Source: Roseospira goensis
Lineage (GTDB): Bacteria; Pseudomonadota; Alphaproteobacteria; Rhodospirillales; Rhodospirillaceae
Direction of reading: 5' to 3'
Assembly: GCF_014197795.1 (NCBI RefSeq)
Contig: NZ_JACIGI010000001.1
Location: 1 to 64,000, forward strand
Length of the DNA: 64,000 bases
Position 1 is the stretch's first letter. Every line of letters starts with the position of its first letter. Made by a program: the position numbers and the translations under genes. Below the pieces are notes generated by a model. That model was not told where the DNA came from and searched no databases. It worked only from the letters and a program-made list of their open reading frames with translations. Below, in pieces: positions 52,473 through 61,321 of the stretch.

Positions 52473-52923
52473 GGTGATGCTCCTCGCAGGGGAGAGGGAA
52501 GGGTGGGACGGATCCTGAACGGGCCGGACCGCGCGACGGTCCCGGGATCCGCGGCGGCGCGGGGCCCGTGGCGTCCGGGGCGGCTCCCGGTCGGGAGTGC
52601 AGGCCCGGACGTTGCTTAACCGTAATGGAGTCGGCGGGGGATGTAAAGCTGGTGCGTGCAATGGGCGTTACAAGACTTTTTTGGTTGTATTTGACGCGAT
52701 TTCGCAGTCAACCGCACGGACCGTCCCTCGCCCCCCCGGTTCGGGTCCCGGCCCCAGCGGCGCGAGTCGCCCGCCGCCGCCGGCGGACCACCCGGCGGAC
52801 CACATTGCCGCGCCCTGTCGACATCGTGGCCGACGTCATCATCGACATCATCCGCGGCGTGGTCTAAACGCGGAGGGATCGCATCGCGTCTTCCGTCAAC
52901 CACTCCCGTCCGCGTCGCCGCTC

Positions 52924-53799
52924 ATGGTCCCTCCGCCGTCCGACTCCCCGCCGTCCGCCCCCACCGCGCCCGCCGGCGACCGCGTCGCCAAGGTGCTGGC
53001 GCGCGCCGGCGTCTGCTCGCGCCGCGACGCCGAGCGCCTGATCGCCGCCGGCCGGGTGGCCGTGAACGGCCAGGTGCTGGACAGTCCGGCGCGCAACGTC
53101 GCTCCCCGCGACCACGTGACCGTCGACGGCGCCCCCATTCCCGAGCCCGAGGACACCCGGCTGTGGCGCTTCCACAAGCCGCCGGGACTGGTGACCACCA
53201 CCCGCGATCCGCAAGGGCGCCCGACGATCTTCGAGCATCTGCCGGACACGCTGCCGCGGGTGATCACCGTGGGCCGACTGGATCTGAACAGCGAAGGGTT
53301 GCTGCTGCTGACCAACGACGGCGCCCTGGCCCGCCACCTGGAACACCCGGAGACCGGCTGGGTGCGGCGCTACCGGGTGCGGGTGCACGGGCGGGTGGTG
53401 CCCGAGCGCCTGGCCGAACTGGACCAGGGGGTGACGGTCGAGGGGGTGCGCTACGGCCCCATCAAGGCCGCCCTGGAGCGCCAGCAGGGCAGCAACGCGT
53501 GGCTCACGGTGGCCCTGCGCGAGGGCCGTAACCGCGAGGTCCGGCGCGTCATGGAGCATCTGGGCCTGCCGGTCACGCGGCTGATCCGCGTCGGCTACGG
53601 ACCGTTCATCCTGGGGGCGCTGCCGCGTACCGGGGTCGAGGAGGTGCCGCGGCGCCAGATGCGCGATACCCTGGGCACGGCCTGGCGCCAGGGCGGCGGC
53701 ACCGACGGCCGCAAGACCGGCAAACAGGGCGGCGGGCGCCGCCGTCACCGGGGCGGCACGGCCGCCCCCGACACCACGACGACAGGAGGGGCCGCATGA
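52924..53799 (+). CDS. 16S/23S rRNA pseudouridine synthase (RsuA/RluB family)
   Basis: 291 residues: S4 RNA-binding domain (RVAKVLARAGVCSRRDAERLIAAGRVAVNG, in parts), then the synthase domain with catalytic Asp in GRLDLNSEGLLLLTNDG, and NREVRRVMEHLGLPVTRLIRVGYG. A Lys/Arg/Gly-rich tail (RKTGKQGGGRRRHRGG) is typical for alphaproteobacterial RluB relatives. Start ATG 52924. Its stop overlaps the GNAT gene by ATGA. Confidence 0.9.
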   Translation: MVPPPSDSPPSAPTAPAGDRVAKVLARAGVCSRRDAERLIAAGRVAVNGQVLDSPARNVAPRDHVTVDGAPIPEPEDTRLWRFHKPPGLVTTTRDPQGRPTIFEHLPDTLPRVITVGRLDLNSEGLLLLTNDGALARHLEHPETGWVRRYRVRVHGRVVPERLAELDQGVTVEGVRYGPIKAALERQQGSNAWLTVALREGRNREVRRVMEHLGLPVTRLIRVGYGPFILGALPRTGVEEVPRRQMRDTLGTAWRQGGGTDGRKTGKQGGGRRRHRGGTAAPDTTTTGGAA

Positions 53800-54305
53800 A
53801 GCTGATTGCCCTGCCGCCGGATGTCGCGGCCCGGGTCGCCGGGGGCGACCTCTCGGTCCTGCCGACGGATATCATGCTCGGCGGCGTCGCCGACCTGGTG
53901 TCGGCCATGGCCGCCGGCCACACCGCCCTGTACGCGGCCACCGGGGCCGTCGCGCCCTGGATCGGGTATCTCGCGGCCGAGCCGCGCGGCGCCCAGGTGG
54001 TCGGCGCCTGCGGGTTCAAGGGGCCGTGCCGGGGCGGCGTGGTCGAGATCGCCTACTTCACCTTCCCGCCGTTCGAGGGCCGGGGCCACGCCAGCGCGAT
54101 GGCCGGCGCCCTGCTCGACCTGGTCGCCGGACGGCCGGAGGTGCGGGAGGTGATCGCCCACACCCTGCGCCAGGACGGCCCGTCGGTGCGGGTGCTGGTG
54201 GCGCATGGCTTCCGGCGCCTGGGCGAGATCGACGACCCGGAGGACGGGCGGGTCTGGCGCTGGACCCGCCCGTGCACCGAAAGCGCCGACCGCGCCGCCG
54301 ATTGA
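53796..54305 (+). CDS. GNAT-family N-acetyltransferase
   Basis: 169 residues resembling RimJ/RimL-type GNATs: EIAYFTFPPFEGRGHASAMAGALL holds the acetyl-CoA loop (F-x-G-R-G-x-A), followed by SVRVLVAHGFRRLGEI. Coupled to the pseudouridine synthase gene, so a ribosome- or protein-modifying role is possible but unproven. Confidence 0.85.
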   Translation: MKLIALPPDVAARVAGGDLSVLPTDIMLGGVADLVSAMAAGHTALYAATGAVAPWIGYLAAEPRGAQVVGACGFKGPCRGGVVEIAYFTFPPFEGRGHASAMAGALLDLVAGRPEVREVIAHTLRQDGPSVRVLVAHGFRRLGEIDDPEDGRVWRWTRPCTESADRAAD

Positions 54306-54315
54306 AGCCCGATGC

Positions 54316-55182
54316 CTACAGCCCGGCGTCGGCGGCGGCACGGGTCACGGTCGGGATGGCGTCCGGGGTGGCCGCCGATTCGGCCGCCTTGTCGCCCATG
54401 TCGTAGACCCGGTCCTCGTCCAGGGGAACCCGTTCCAGGTGGATCATGGTTTCGCCGTCGGCGATCTCCACCACCGCATAGCCGGGCGAATCGAAACAGC
54501 CCAGGACGGTGGGATCGGAACTCAGGCGCAACGCCACCTGGTGGTTGGGGGACGGCACGCTGGACAGCGGGATGCCGCGCCAGGTGCCCCAGAGCGGCCG
54601 GTGCACGTGGCCGTGGAACAGGTGGCGCACGCGGCCGTGCCCCGCCAGCAGCTCGCCGAGCAGATGGTCGCCCTGGGTCAGGCGCTGGCGGTCCATGGCG
54701 CGCAGGCCGCAGCCGCGCGGCGGATGGTGCAGGCCGATGTAGACGTCGCGGTCGGCATGCTCGCCCAGCCGGGCCTCCAGCCAGGCCAGCCGGGTGGCGT
54801 CGAGGCGGCCGCTGCTCAGGCCCGGTTCCAGGGTGTCGAGCATGAGGAACACCCCCTCGGGCGTGTCGACCGCGTACTGAAGGTAGTCCGGATCGCCCAT
54901 CGGGGCTTCCGGGAACACGCGGTGGAACGGCGCCCGGGCATCGTGGTTGCCCAGGCCGGGGTGGACGGTGACCCGGCAGCCGGCGAGGATGTCCTTCAGG
55001 GCCTGATAGTCGTCGTCATCGCCGTCGTGGGTCAGGTCGCCGGTCAGCCACACGAACGCCGCGTCGGCGTGATGCCGGTTGATGTGGGCGACGGCCAGGG
55101 CCAGACGCCGGCGCGGGTCGGTGCCGTACAGGGCGCGGGGGGCGGCTACGATGTGCGGGTCGCTCAGGTGGATGATTTTCAT
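54316..55182 (-). CDS. Calcineurin-like metallophosphoesterase (CpdA-like)
   Basis: 288 residues with the dimetal site: HLSDPH (D8, H10), GDLTHDGD, GNHD and HGHVHRPLWG. This subgroup includes cyclic-AMP phosphodiesterase CpdA and other phosphodiesterases. All ligands are intact. Convergent with the GNAT gene (10-bp gap). Confidence 0.87.
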   Translation of the reverse strand: MKIIHLSDPHIVAAPRALYGTDPRRRLALAVAHINRHHADAAFVWLTGDLTHDGDDDDYQALKDILAGCRVTVHPGLGNHDARAPFHRVFPEAPMGDPDYLQYAVDTPEGVFLMLDTLEPGLSSGRLDATRLAWLEARLGEHADRDVYIGLHHPPRGCGLRAMDRQRLTQGDHLLGELLAGHGRVRHLFHGHVHRPLWGTWRGIPLSSVPSPNHQVALRLSSDPTVLGCFDSPGYAVVEIADGETMIHLERVPLDEDRVYDMGDKAAESAATPDAIPTVTRAAADAGL

Positions 55183-55299
55183 GGCACGGTCCGGTTGCTG
55201 CGGGTCGGACGGCGCGGGCGCCCAGCCGGGCGCCCGGGTCGCCGGGTCAGGGGTGGTGCGGCGCGCCGCCCGTCCAGCGACCGTTTCGCGACCGCCGCT

Positions 55300-55770
55300 T
55301 CAGGGCGTGCCGGTCGCGGGCACGATGACGTCGCCGGCCCAGAACAGCGCCAGGTCGTCGCGCTCCAGGGCCAGCGGCGGTGCCGGGCCGCGATCGGCCG
55401 CGCCGTCATCGCGCAGCAGCACCCGCGCCGGCGGCGTGCCGGGGGGCGGGACGGCCGGCTCCAGTCCGTCCAGAATGGCGGTGGCGCCATCGCGGAAGAT
55501 CAGCAGCGCCGGCAGGTGGTCGGCGAGCCCCGCCAGCCCGGCCCAGGAGAGTCGCGTGTGACGGGCGGCGAGACCCAGATCGTCCGCCACCGCGAGCACC
55601 GTGTCCAGGGTGAAGCCGTCGCCGCGCACCCCGTGGGCGCTGGCCAGCCGGTCGCGGTCGCCGCCCAGGCCGCGCTCGGCCGCGAGGCGCAGCAGGCGGT
55701 CCAGGAAGCAGCCGTTGACCAGGGGCACGGCGGCCGCCGCGGCGGCAGTGTCGGGTCCAGGCATCATCAT
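55300..55770 (-). CDS. Stand-alone C39-like peptidase domain
   Basis: 156 residues (first of three ATGs at 55770). The sequence fits the N-terminal C39/C39-like domain of type I secretion ABC transporters: PLVNGCFLDRLLRLAAERG, DGFTLDTVLAVADDLGLAARHTRL, LPALLIFRDGATAILDGLEP and the strand VLLRDDG...LALERDDLALFWAGDVIV. A Cys stands at the usual position in the first helix, but membrane and ATPase domains are absent and the frame stops after TGTP. It is either a remnant or an independent protein. A role in export of the peptide at 52269 cannot be excluded. Confidence 0.6.
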   Translation of the reverse strand: MMMPGPDTAAAAAAVPLVNGCFLDRLLRLAAERGLGGDRDRLASAHGVRGDGFTLDTVLAVADDLGLAARHTRLSWAGLAGLADHLPALLIFRDGATAILDGLEPAVPPPGTPPARVLLRDDGAADRGPAPPLALERDDLALFWAGDVIVPATGTP

Positions 55771-55849
55771 GGCGCCGATATGGACGCATCCTGACCGGCG
55801 GGCAAGGCCGGTGTGGACCCGGCTGCGCCCGCGCCCGCCCTGGAGAGCC

Positions 55850-55904
55850 CACGGGGAGACCACGGGGAGACCACGGGGAGACCACGGGGAGACCACGGGG
55901 AGAC
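55850..55904 (+). repeat. Five exact 11-bp tandem repeats before a start codon
   Basis: CACGGGGAGAC repeated five times without change, ending 7 bp before ATG 55912. Each unit holds a GGGGAG that could pair with 16S rRNA. As 11 is not a multiple of 3, loss or gain of one unit shifts the longer upstream frame. Confidence 0.9.
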
Positions 55905-55911
55905 CGCATCC

Positions 55912-56844
55912 ATGATCGTGTCCGCCAGCTACCGCACCGACATCCCCGCCTTCTACGCCCGCTGGTTCGGCGCCCGGCTGGCGGCCGGCGAGGCCTGGGT
56001 CGCCAATCCCTACGGCGGCCGGCCGACCCGGGTGGCGCTGACGCCGGGGGCGGTGGACGGCTGGGTGTTCTGGACCCGCAACCCGCTGCCGTTCCGCGAC
56101 GCGCTGGCGGCGGTGGCGGCGCGCGGCGAGCCGTTCGTGGTGCAGATGACCGCGCTGGGCTATCCGCGCGCGCTCGACCGGGCGGTGATGGCGCCGGAGC
56201 GGGCGCTGGCGGCGATGGCGGATCTGCGCCGGCGCTATGGGCCGAAGGCGGTGGTGTGGCGCCACGACCCCATTGTGGTCAGTTCCCTGACGCCGCCGGC
56301 CTGGCACCGCGAGACCTTCGCCCGCCACGCCCGGGCGCTGCGCGGGGTGGTCGACGAGGTGGTGGTCTCCCTGTTGCAGGTCTACGCCAAGAGCCGGCGC
56401 ACCCTGGACGCCCGCGCGCGCGACCATGGGTTCACCTGGCGCGACCCGCCGGAGGACGAGAAGCGCGCGCTGCTGGCCGATCTGGCCGGGATCGCGGCCG
56501 AGGCGGGCCTGCGGCTTTCGCTGTGCGGCCAGGCGGCACTGGGCGCCGGGCTGCCCGGGGTGGGGGCGGCCGCCTGCGTGGACGCGGCCCGGCTGTCCGC
56601 CGTCGCCGGCCGCCCGATCGCGGCCCGGCCCAAGCCGCACCGGTCCTGCGGCTGCGCCGAGAGCCGCGACATCGGCGCCTACGACACCTGCCCGCACGGC
56701 TGCGCCTACTGCTACGCGGTGCGCGACCGCGACCGGGCCCGGCGGCGCCACGGGGCGCACGACCCGGCGGCCCCATTCCTGGCCCGCCCGGACGCCCCGC
56801 CGACGGCCCCGACGCCGGCGCCCGCCCAGGGCCGGCTGCTGTGA
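55912..56844 (+). CDS. DUF1848 protein with C-terminal CxxxCxYC motif
   Basis: 310 residues. DUF1848 family: starts IVSASYRTDIPAFYARWF, with WVFWTRNPLPF, FVVQMTALGYPRALD and CGCAESRDIGAYDTCPHGCAYCYAVRD near the end, the last being a radical SAM-like Cys cluster placed unusually at the C-terminus. Function unknown; an iron-sulfur enzyme is likely. Start ATG 55912, just behind the 11-bp repeats. The frame stays open upstream through the repeats. Confidence 0.82.
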   Translation: MIVSASYRTDIPAFYARWFGARLAAGEAWVANPYGGRPTRVALTPGAVDGWVFWTRNPLPFRDALAAVAARGEPFVVQMTALGYPRALDRAVMAPERALAAMADLRRRYGPKAVVWRHDPIVVSSLTPPAWHRETFARHARALRGVVDEVVVSLLQVYAKSRRTLDARARDHGFTWRDPPEDEKRALLADLAGIAAEAGLRLSLCGQAALGAGLPGVGAAACVDAARLSAVAGRPIAARPKPHRSCGCAESRDIGAYDTCPHGCAYCYAVRDRDRARRRHGAHDPAAPFLARPDAPPTAPTPAPAQGRLL

Positions 56845-56871
56845 CCGCCGGATCCGGCGCGGCGGGCGGGT

Positions 56872-58332
56872 CTACTTGTCCACCCCGCCCATGCACAGGT
56901 ATTTGATCTCGACGAAGTCGTCGATGCCGTACTTGGAGCCCTCGCGGCCCAGGCCGGATTCCTTGACCCCGCCGAAGGGGGCGACCTCGGTGGAGATGAT
57001 GCCCTCGTTGATGCCGACGATGCCGTACTCCAGCCCTTCGGAGACGCGCCAGACGCGCCCGATGTCGCGGGCATAGAAGTAGGCGGCCAGGCCGTACTCG
57101 GTGTTGTTGGCCATCTCGATCGCCTCGGCTTCGGTCGAGAACCGGTACAGCGGGGCGACGGGGCCGAAGATCTCCTCCGAGAACAGCCGCATGGACTCGC
57201 TGACGTCGGCCAGGATCGTGGGCTCGTAGAAGGTCCCGCCCAGGGCGTGCGGCTTGCCGCCCAGGACCACCCGCGCCCCCTTGCCGACGGCGTCGCCGAC
57301 CAGCTCCTGCACCTTGTCCAGCGCGGCCGTGTCGATCAGCGGCCCCTGTTGGGTGTCGCCGGCCAGGCCGTCGCCCACCGTGAGCGCCTGCACGGCCGCC
57401 GCGAGCTTCTCGGCGAAGGCGTCGTAAACGCCGTCCTGCACCAGCAGGCGGTTGGCGCACACACAGGTCTGGCCGGTGTTGCGGTACTTGGAGGCGATGG
57501 CGCCTGCCACCGCGGCGTCCAGATCGGCGTCGTCGAACACGATGAAGGGCGCGTTGCCGCCCAGCTCCAGCGAAATCTTGGTGACGTGCTCGGCGCACTG
57601 GGCCATCAGTTTCTTGCCGATCTCGGTCGAGCCCGTGAACGAGAGCTTGCGCACCAGCGGGTTGCGCGTCATCTCCGCGCCCATGGCCGACGACCGCTTG
57701 GTGGTCAGCACGTTCAGGACCCCGCGCGGCAGACCCGCCTGTTCGGCCAGTTCGGCCAGCGCCAGCGCCGACAGCGGGGTCAGCGCCGCCGGCTTGATCA
57801 CCACCGGGCAGCCGGCGGCCAGCGCGGGCGCGCACTTGCGGGTGATCATGGCGCTGGGGAAGTTCCACGGCGTGATGGCGGCCACGACGCCGATCGGCTG
57901 CTTGATGACCACGATGCGCTTGTCGGGGCCGTGCGCCGGGATGACGTCGCCGTAGATGCGCTTGCCCTCCTCGGCAAACCACTCGATGAAGCTGGCGCCG
58001 TAGGCGATCTCGCCCCGGGCCTCGGCCAGCGGCTTGCCCTGCTCGGCGGTCATCAGGACCGCGAGGTCCTCCTGGTGTGCCATGATGAGCGAAAACCACT
58101 GGCGCAGGATGGTGGCGCGCTCCTTGGCGGTCTTGGCGCGCCAGGCCGGCCAGGCGGCGTGGGCGGCCTCGATGGCGCGGCGGGTCTCCTCCACGCCCAT
58201 GTCGGGCACGCGCGCGATTTCGGCCCCGGTGGCCGGGTTGGTCACTGCGACGGTGCCGCCGGCGTCGGCGTCGCACCACTGGCCGTCGATGTAGCCCTGC
58301 TGGCGCAGCAGGCGGTTCTCGGTCAGTTTCAT
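56872..58332 (-). CDS. gabD: Succinate-semialdehyde dehydrogenase
   Basis: 486 residues, close to the GabD type: VAAITPWNFPSAMITRK, LSFTGSTEIGKKL, LELGGNAPFIVFDDADLDAAVAG (parts), catalytic Cys in NTGQTCVCANR, and EEIFGPVAPLYRF. It completes the GABA/putrescine degradation route to succinate, which would match the glutamylamide pathway genes at 45-50 kb. ATG 58332. Confidence 0.92.
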   Translation of the reverse strand: MKLTENRLLRQQGYIDGQWCDADAGGTVAVTNPATGAEIARVPDMGVEETRRAIEAAHAAWPAWRAKTAKERATILRQWFSLIMAHQEDLAVLMTAEQGKPLAEARGEIAYGASFIEWFAEEGKRIYGDVIPAHGPDKRIVVIKQPIGVVAAITPWNFPSAMITRKCAPALAAGCPVVIKPAALTPLSALALAELAEQAGLPRGVLNVLTTKRSSAMGAEMTRNPLVRKLSFTGSTEIGKKLMAQCAEHVTKISLELGGNAPFIVFDDADLDAAVAGAIASKYRNTGQTCVCANRLLVQDGVYDAFAEKLAAAVQALTVGDGLAGDTQQGPLIDTAALDKVQELVGDAVGKGARVVLGGKPHALGGTFYEPTILADVSESMRLFSEEIFGPVAPLYRFSTEAEAIEMANNTEYGLAAYFYARDIGRVWRVSEGLEYGIVGINEGIISTEVAPFGGVKESGLGREGSKYGIDDFVEIKYLCMGGVDK

Positions 58333-58600
58333 CGGTCGAGTCCTCTGGTCGGACGAAGCAAGTGGTCGGACGAAACGAGGGCGGGCCGCGTGAACGGCAC
58401 GCGATGATGCGGACTCTACCCGTTCGCCCCGGCGGCGTCATCCCGGGGCGCGACGAGGCCCGTTCGCGCGGCGCGGCGGTCGGCTCCCGCGTCCCGGCCC
58501 GCGGGTGGTTGCGGCGCCCGCGGACAGGGTCTCGGCCCCCGCGACGCAGCCATGCACGCGGCCCCTGTCGCCGGCCGCCGGCTTCGGTATACTGCCCGCC

Positions 58601-59521
58601 ATGACGACCCTCTCTTCCGCACGCGCCGCCGCCCCCGCTTCCGCGACCCCCGAGACGCCGCCCGAGACGCCGCCCGAGACGCCGCCCGAGACGCTCCCCG
58701 GGGCGGACCGTCCCGCCCTGCTGGACCGGGGCGAGCCGGGGCCGTTCGAGGTGCTCAACCCCGACGCCACCCGGCCCGTTCTGCTGATCTGCGACCATGC
58801 CAGCCGCCGCATCCCGCGTGCCCTGGGCAGCCTCGGCCTCGACAACGCCGACCTGCACCGGCATATCGCCTGGGACATCGGCGCCGCCGCTGTGACCCGC
58901 CATCTGGCGCACCGGCTCGGCGCCTGTGCCGTGCTGGGGACCTATTCGCGGCTGGTCATCGACCTCAACCGGGCGCCCGGGGCGCCGGAGTCGATCCCGC
59001 CGGTCAGCGACGGCACCCCGGTGCCCGGCAACACGGACCTGGCCGAGGCCGACGAGGATGCTCGCATCGCCGCCCTGTTCGAGCCCTACCACGCCGAGGT
59101 GACGCGCCGCCTGCACCATCTGTGGCGCATCAGCGGACAGGCGCCGGTGCTGTTCTCGGTGCACTCCTTCACCCCCACCATGCGCGACGGCGGCCAGCCG
59201 CGGCCCTGGCACGTGGGCGTGCTGTGGGACCGCGACGGGCGCGTGGCCGAGCCCCTGATGGCCCGTCTGGCGGCCGAAGACGGCCTCGTGGTGGGGGACA
59301 ACGAGCCGTATTCGGGCTGGGTCGTGGGCTACTCCGTGGCGGCGCACGCCGGCAGCGCCGGCCTGCCCCGGGCCGCGGTGGAGATCCGTCAGGACCTGAT
59401 CGCCGGCGACGCCGGCGCGGCCGCCTGGGCCGGGCGCCTCGCCGAAGCCCTGGACGGCATCCTGGCCGACCCGGCACTCTATACGGTCGAACCGGCGGCC
59501 CTGTCCGACGGACAGGAGTAA
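58601..59521 (+). CDS. N-formylglutamate amidohydrolase family protein
   Basis: 306 residues. Family motifs: VLLICDHASRRIP, HIAWDIGA, SRLVIDLNRAPGAP, LFSVHSFTP and VEIRQDLI. The substrate of this branch is often other than formylglutamate. A (TPPE)3-4 tract near residue 20, encoded by 12-bp tandem repeats at 58660-58700, forms an N-terminal linker. TATACT 20 bp before the start may be a -10 box. Confidence 0.88.
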   Translation: MTTLSSARAAAPASATPETPPETPPETPPETLPGADRPALLDRGEPGPFEVLNPDATRPVLLICDHASRRIPRALGSLGLDNADLHRHIAWDIGAAAVTRHLAHRLGACAVLGTYSRLVIDLNRAPGAPESIPPVSDGTPVPGNTDLAEADEDARIAALFEPYHAEVTRRLHHLWRISGQAPVLFSVHSFTPTMRDGGQPRPWHVGVLWDRDGRVAEPLMARLAAEDGLVVGDNEPYSGWVVGYSVAAHAGSAGLPRAAVEIRQDLIAGDAGAAAWAGRLAEALDGILADPALYTVEPAALSDGQE

Positions 59522-59557
59522 CACCACCGCCGGACGGACAAGGGGGAGGGGTCCGCC

Positions 59558-60703
59558 ATGGCGTGCGCCAGCAATACCGAACCGGCCTTCACCATCGGGG
59601 TGGAGGAGGAGTACCTGCTGGTCCACCCGGAGACCGGCGACCTGGTCGGCGACGTGCCCGAGACCCTGATGGCGCGCTTCGACGACATGGCGACGGGCAC
59701 CGCCAGCCCCGAGTTCCTGCGCAGCCAGATCGAGGTCGGCACCCGCAAATGCGAGACCGTCGCCGAGCTGGGCCAGTGCCTGCGCGACCTGCGGCGCACG
59801 GTGCGCGACGTGGTGGCCGAATACGGCATGGCCCCGATCGCGGCCTCGACCCATCCCTTCGCCCAATGGGATGTCCAGAAGACCACCCTCAAGGACCGTT
59901 ACACCGCCCTGGCCAAGGACTACCAGGCGGTGGCCCGGCGCCTGCTCATCGGCGGCATGCACGTGCACGTGGGCATCGAGGACCCCGACCTGCGCATCGA
60001 CCTGATGAACCAGTGCGCCTACTTCCTGCCGCACCTGCTGTCGCTGTCGACCTCCTCGCCGTTCTGGCGCGGCCTCGACACCGGTCTGAAGAGCTACCGG
60101 ATCAGCGTGTTCAACGAACTGCCGCGCACCGGCCTGCCGGGGCGGTTCGACTCCTATGCCGATTACCAGCGCCATATGGACATCATCGTCCAGGCCGGGT
60201 TGATCGAGGACGCCAGCAAGATCTGGTGGGACCTGCGGCCGTCGGCGACGTTTCCGACGCTGGAGATGCGCATCACCGACATCTGCACCCGGGTCGAGGA
60301 CACCATCGCCCTGGCCGCGGTCTATGTGTGCATCCTGCGCATGCTGTGGCGGCTGCGCCGCTCCAACCAGCGCTGGCGCATCTATGCCCGCATGCTGGTC
60401 GAGGAGAACCGCTGGCGGGCACAGCGCTACGGCTACGACGACGGCCTGGTGGACTTCGGCGTCGGCCGGGTGGTGCCCATGGCCGACCTGATCGAGGAAC
60501 TGATCGACCTGACGCGCGAAGACCAGAAGGTGCTGGGCTGCCGCCACGAGGTGGAGCACCTGCGCGAGATCATCCGCCGCGGCACCAGCGCCCACAGTCA
60601 ATTGCGGGTCTACCACGAGTCCCTGGCCGCCGGGGCCACCTCGGAGGAGGCTCTGCGCGCGGTCGTCGCCATGCTGCGCGAGGAGACCATGGCGGGGGTG
60701 TGA
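59558..60703 (+). CDS. Carboxylate-amine ligase YbdK (glutamate-cysteine ligase-like)
   Basis: 381 residues of the GCS2 family: FTIGVEEEYLLV, ASTHPFAQW, GGMHVHVGI, SLSTSSPFWRG and PTLEMRITDIC. Has weak glutamate-cysteine ligase activity in known members; true role unclear. It follows the formylglutamate amidohydrolase-type gene by 36 bp, a common pairing. All ATP-grasp-like GCS2 motifs intact. Confidence 0.9.
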   Translation: MACASNTEPAFTIGVEEEYLLVHPETGDLVGDVPETLMARFDDMATGTASPEFLRSQIEVGTRKCETVAELGQCLRDLRRTVRDVVAEYGMAPIAASTHPFAQWDVQKTTLKDRYTALAKDYQAVARRLLIGGMHVHVGIEDPDLRIDLMNQCAYFLPHLLSLSTSSPFWRGLDTGLKSYRISVFNELPRTGLPGRFDSYADYQRHMDIIVQAGLIEDASKIWWDLRPSATFPTLEMRITDICTRVEDTIALAAVYVCILRMLWRLRRSNQRWRIYARMLVEENRWRAQRYGYDDGLVDFGVGRVVPMADLIEELIDLTREDQKVLGCRHEVEHLREIIRRGTSAHSQLRVYHESLAAGATSEEALRAVVAMLREETMAGV

Positions 60704-60717
60704 CGGTGGTGGCGGGA

Positions 60718-61208
60718 GCGCCCACGCAGGAGCGTGGGCGCGAGATCCCCTCGCTTCTCGGTCCCACGCTCCCGCGTGGGACCGGTCCACACCGCGCGGC
60801 GCCCACGCAGGAGCGTGGGCGCGAGATCCCCTCGCTTCTCGGTCCCACGCTCCCGCGCGGAACCGGCCCGCCCCGCGCGGCGCCCACGCAGGAGCGTGGG
60901 CGCGAGACCCCTGAACCGTCTCTCTCGGTCCCACGCTCCCGCGGGGGACCGGTCCGCCCCGCACGGCGCCCACGCAGGAGCGTGGGCGCAAGATCCCCTC
61001 GCTTCTCGGTCCCACGCTCCGGCGTGGGACCGGTCCGCCCCGCACGGCGCCCACGCAGGAGCGTGGGCGCGAGATCCCCTCGCTTCTCGGTCCCACGCTC
61101 CGGCGTGGGACCGGCCCACACCGCGCGGCGCCCACGCAGGAGCGTGGGCGCGAGATCCCCTCGCTTCTCGGTCCCACGCTCCCGCGTGGGACCGGCCCGC
61201 CCCGCATC
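60718..61208. repeat. Tandem array of six ~81-bp double-hairpin units
   Basis: Units begin at 60718, 60799, 60880, 60966, 61047 and 61128; five are 81 bp and the third is 86 bp through a changed spacer. Each unit has two palindromes with 10-bp arms: GCGCCCACGC / GCGTGGGCGC around AGGA, and GGTCCCACGC / GCGTGGGACC around TCCC (TCCG in two units), separated by a conserved GAGATCCCCTCGCTTCTC. The two loops are nearly complementary. It fills the 618-bp gap between ybdK and the MATE gene. Confidence 0.92.
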
Positions 61209-61321
61209 CCGGTGGTAGGCGCCGGCGGGTCGGTGGCGTATGCTGCTGCCGGTTTCCCCCAGATACCCGCACCACCCGCCGGCCCTGTCCGGCGGTCGGT
61301 CCCTCTCGCGCCGAGGCCCCC

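Noticed and set aside
58660-58700. Phase-variable repeat in the formylglutamate amidohydrolase gene
   Set aside because: The unit is 12 bp, so copy changes keep the frame and would only alter linker length.
60734-61321. N-terminal extension of the MATE protein through the hairpin array
   Set aside because: Repetitive Arg/Ser-rich translation of palindromes; homology of MATE begins after GTG 61322.
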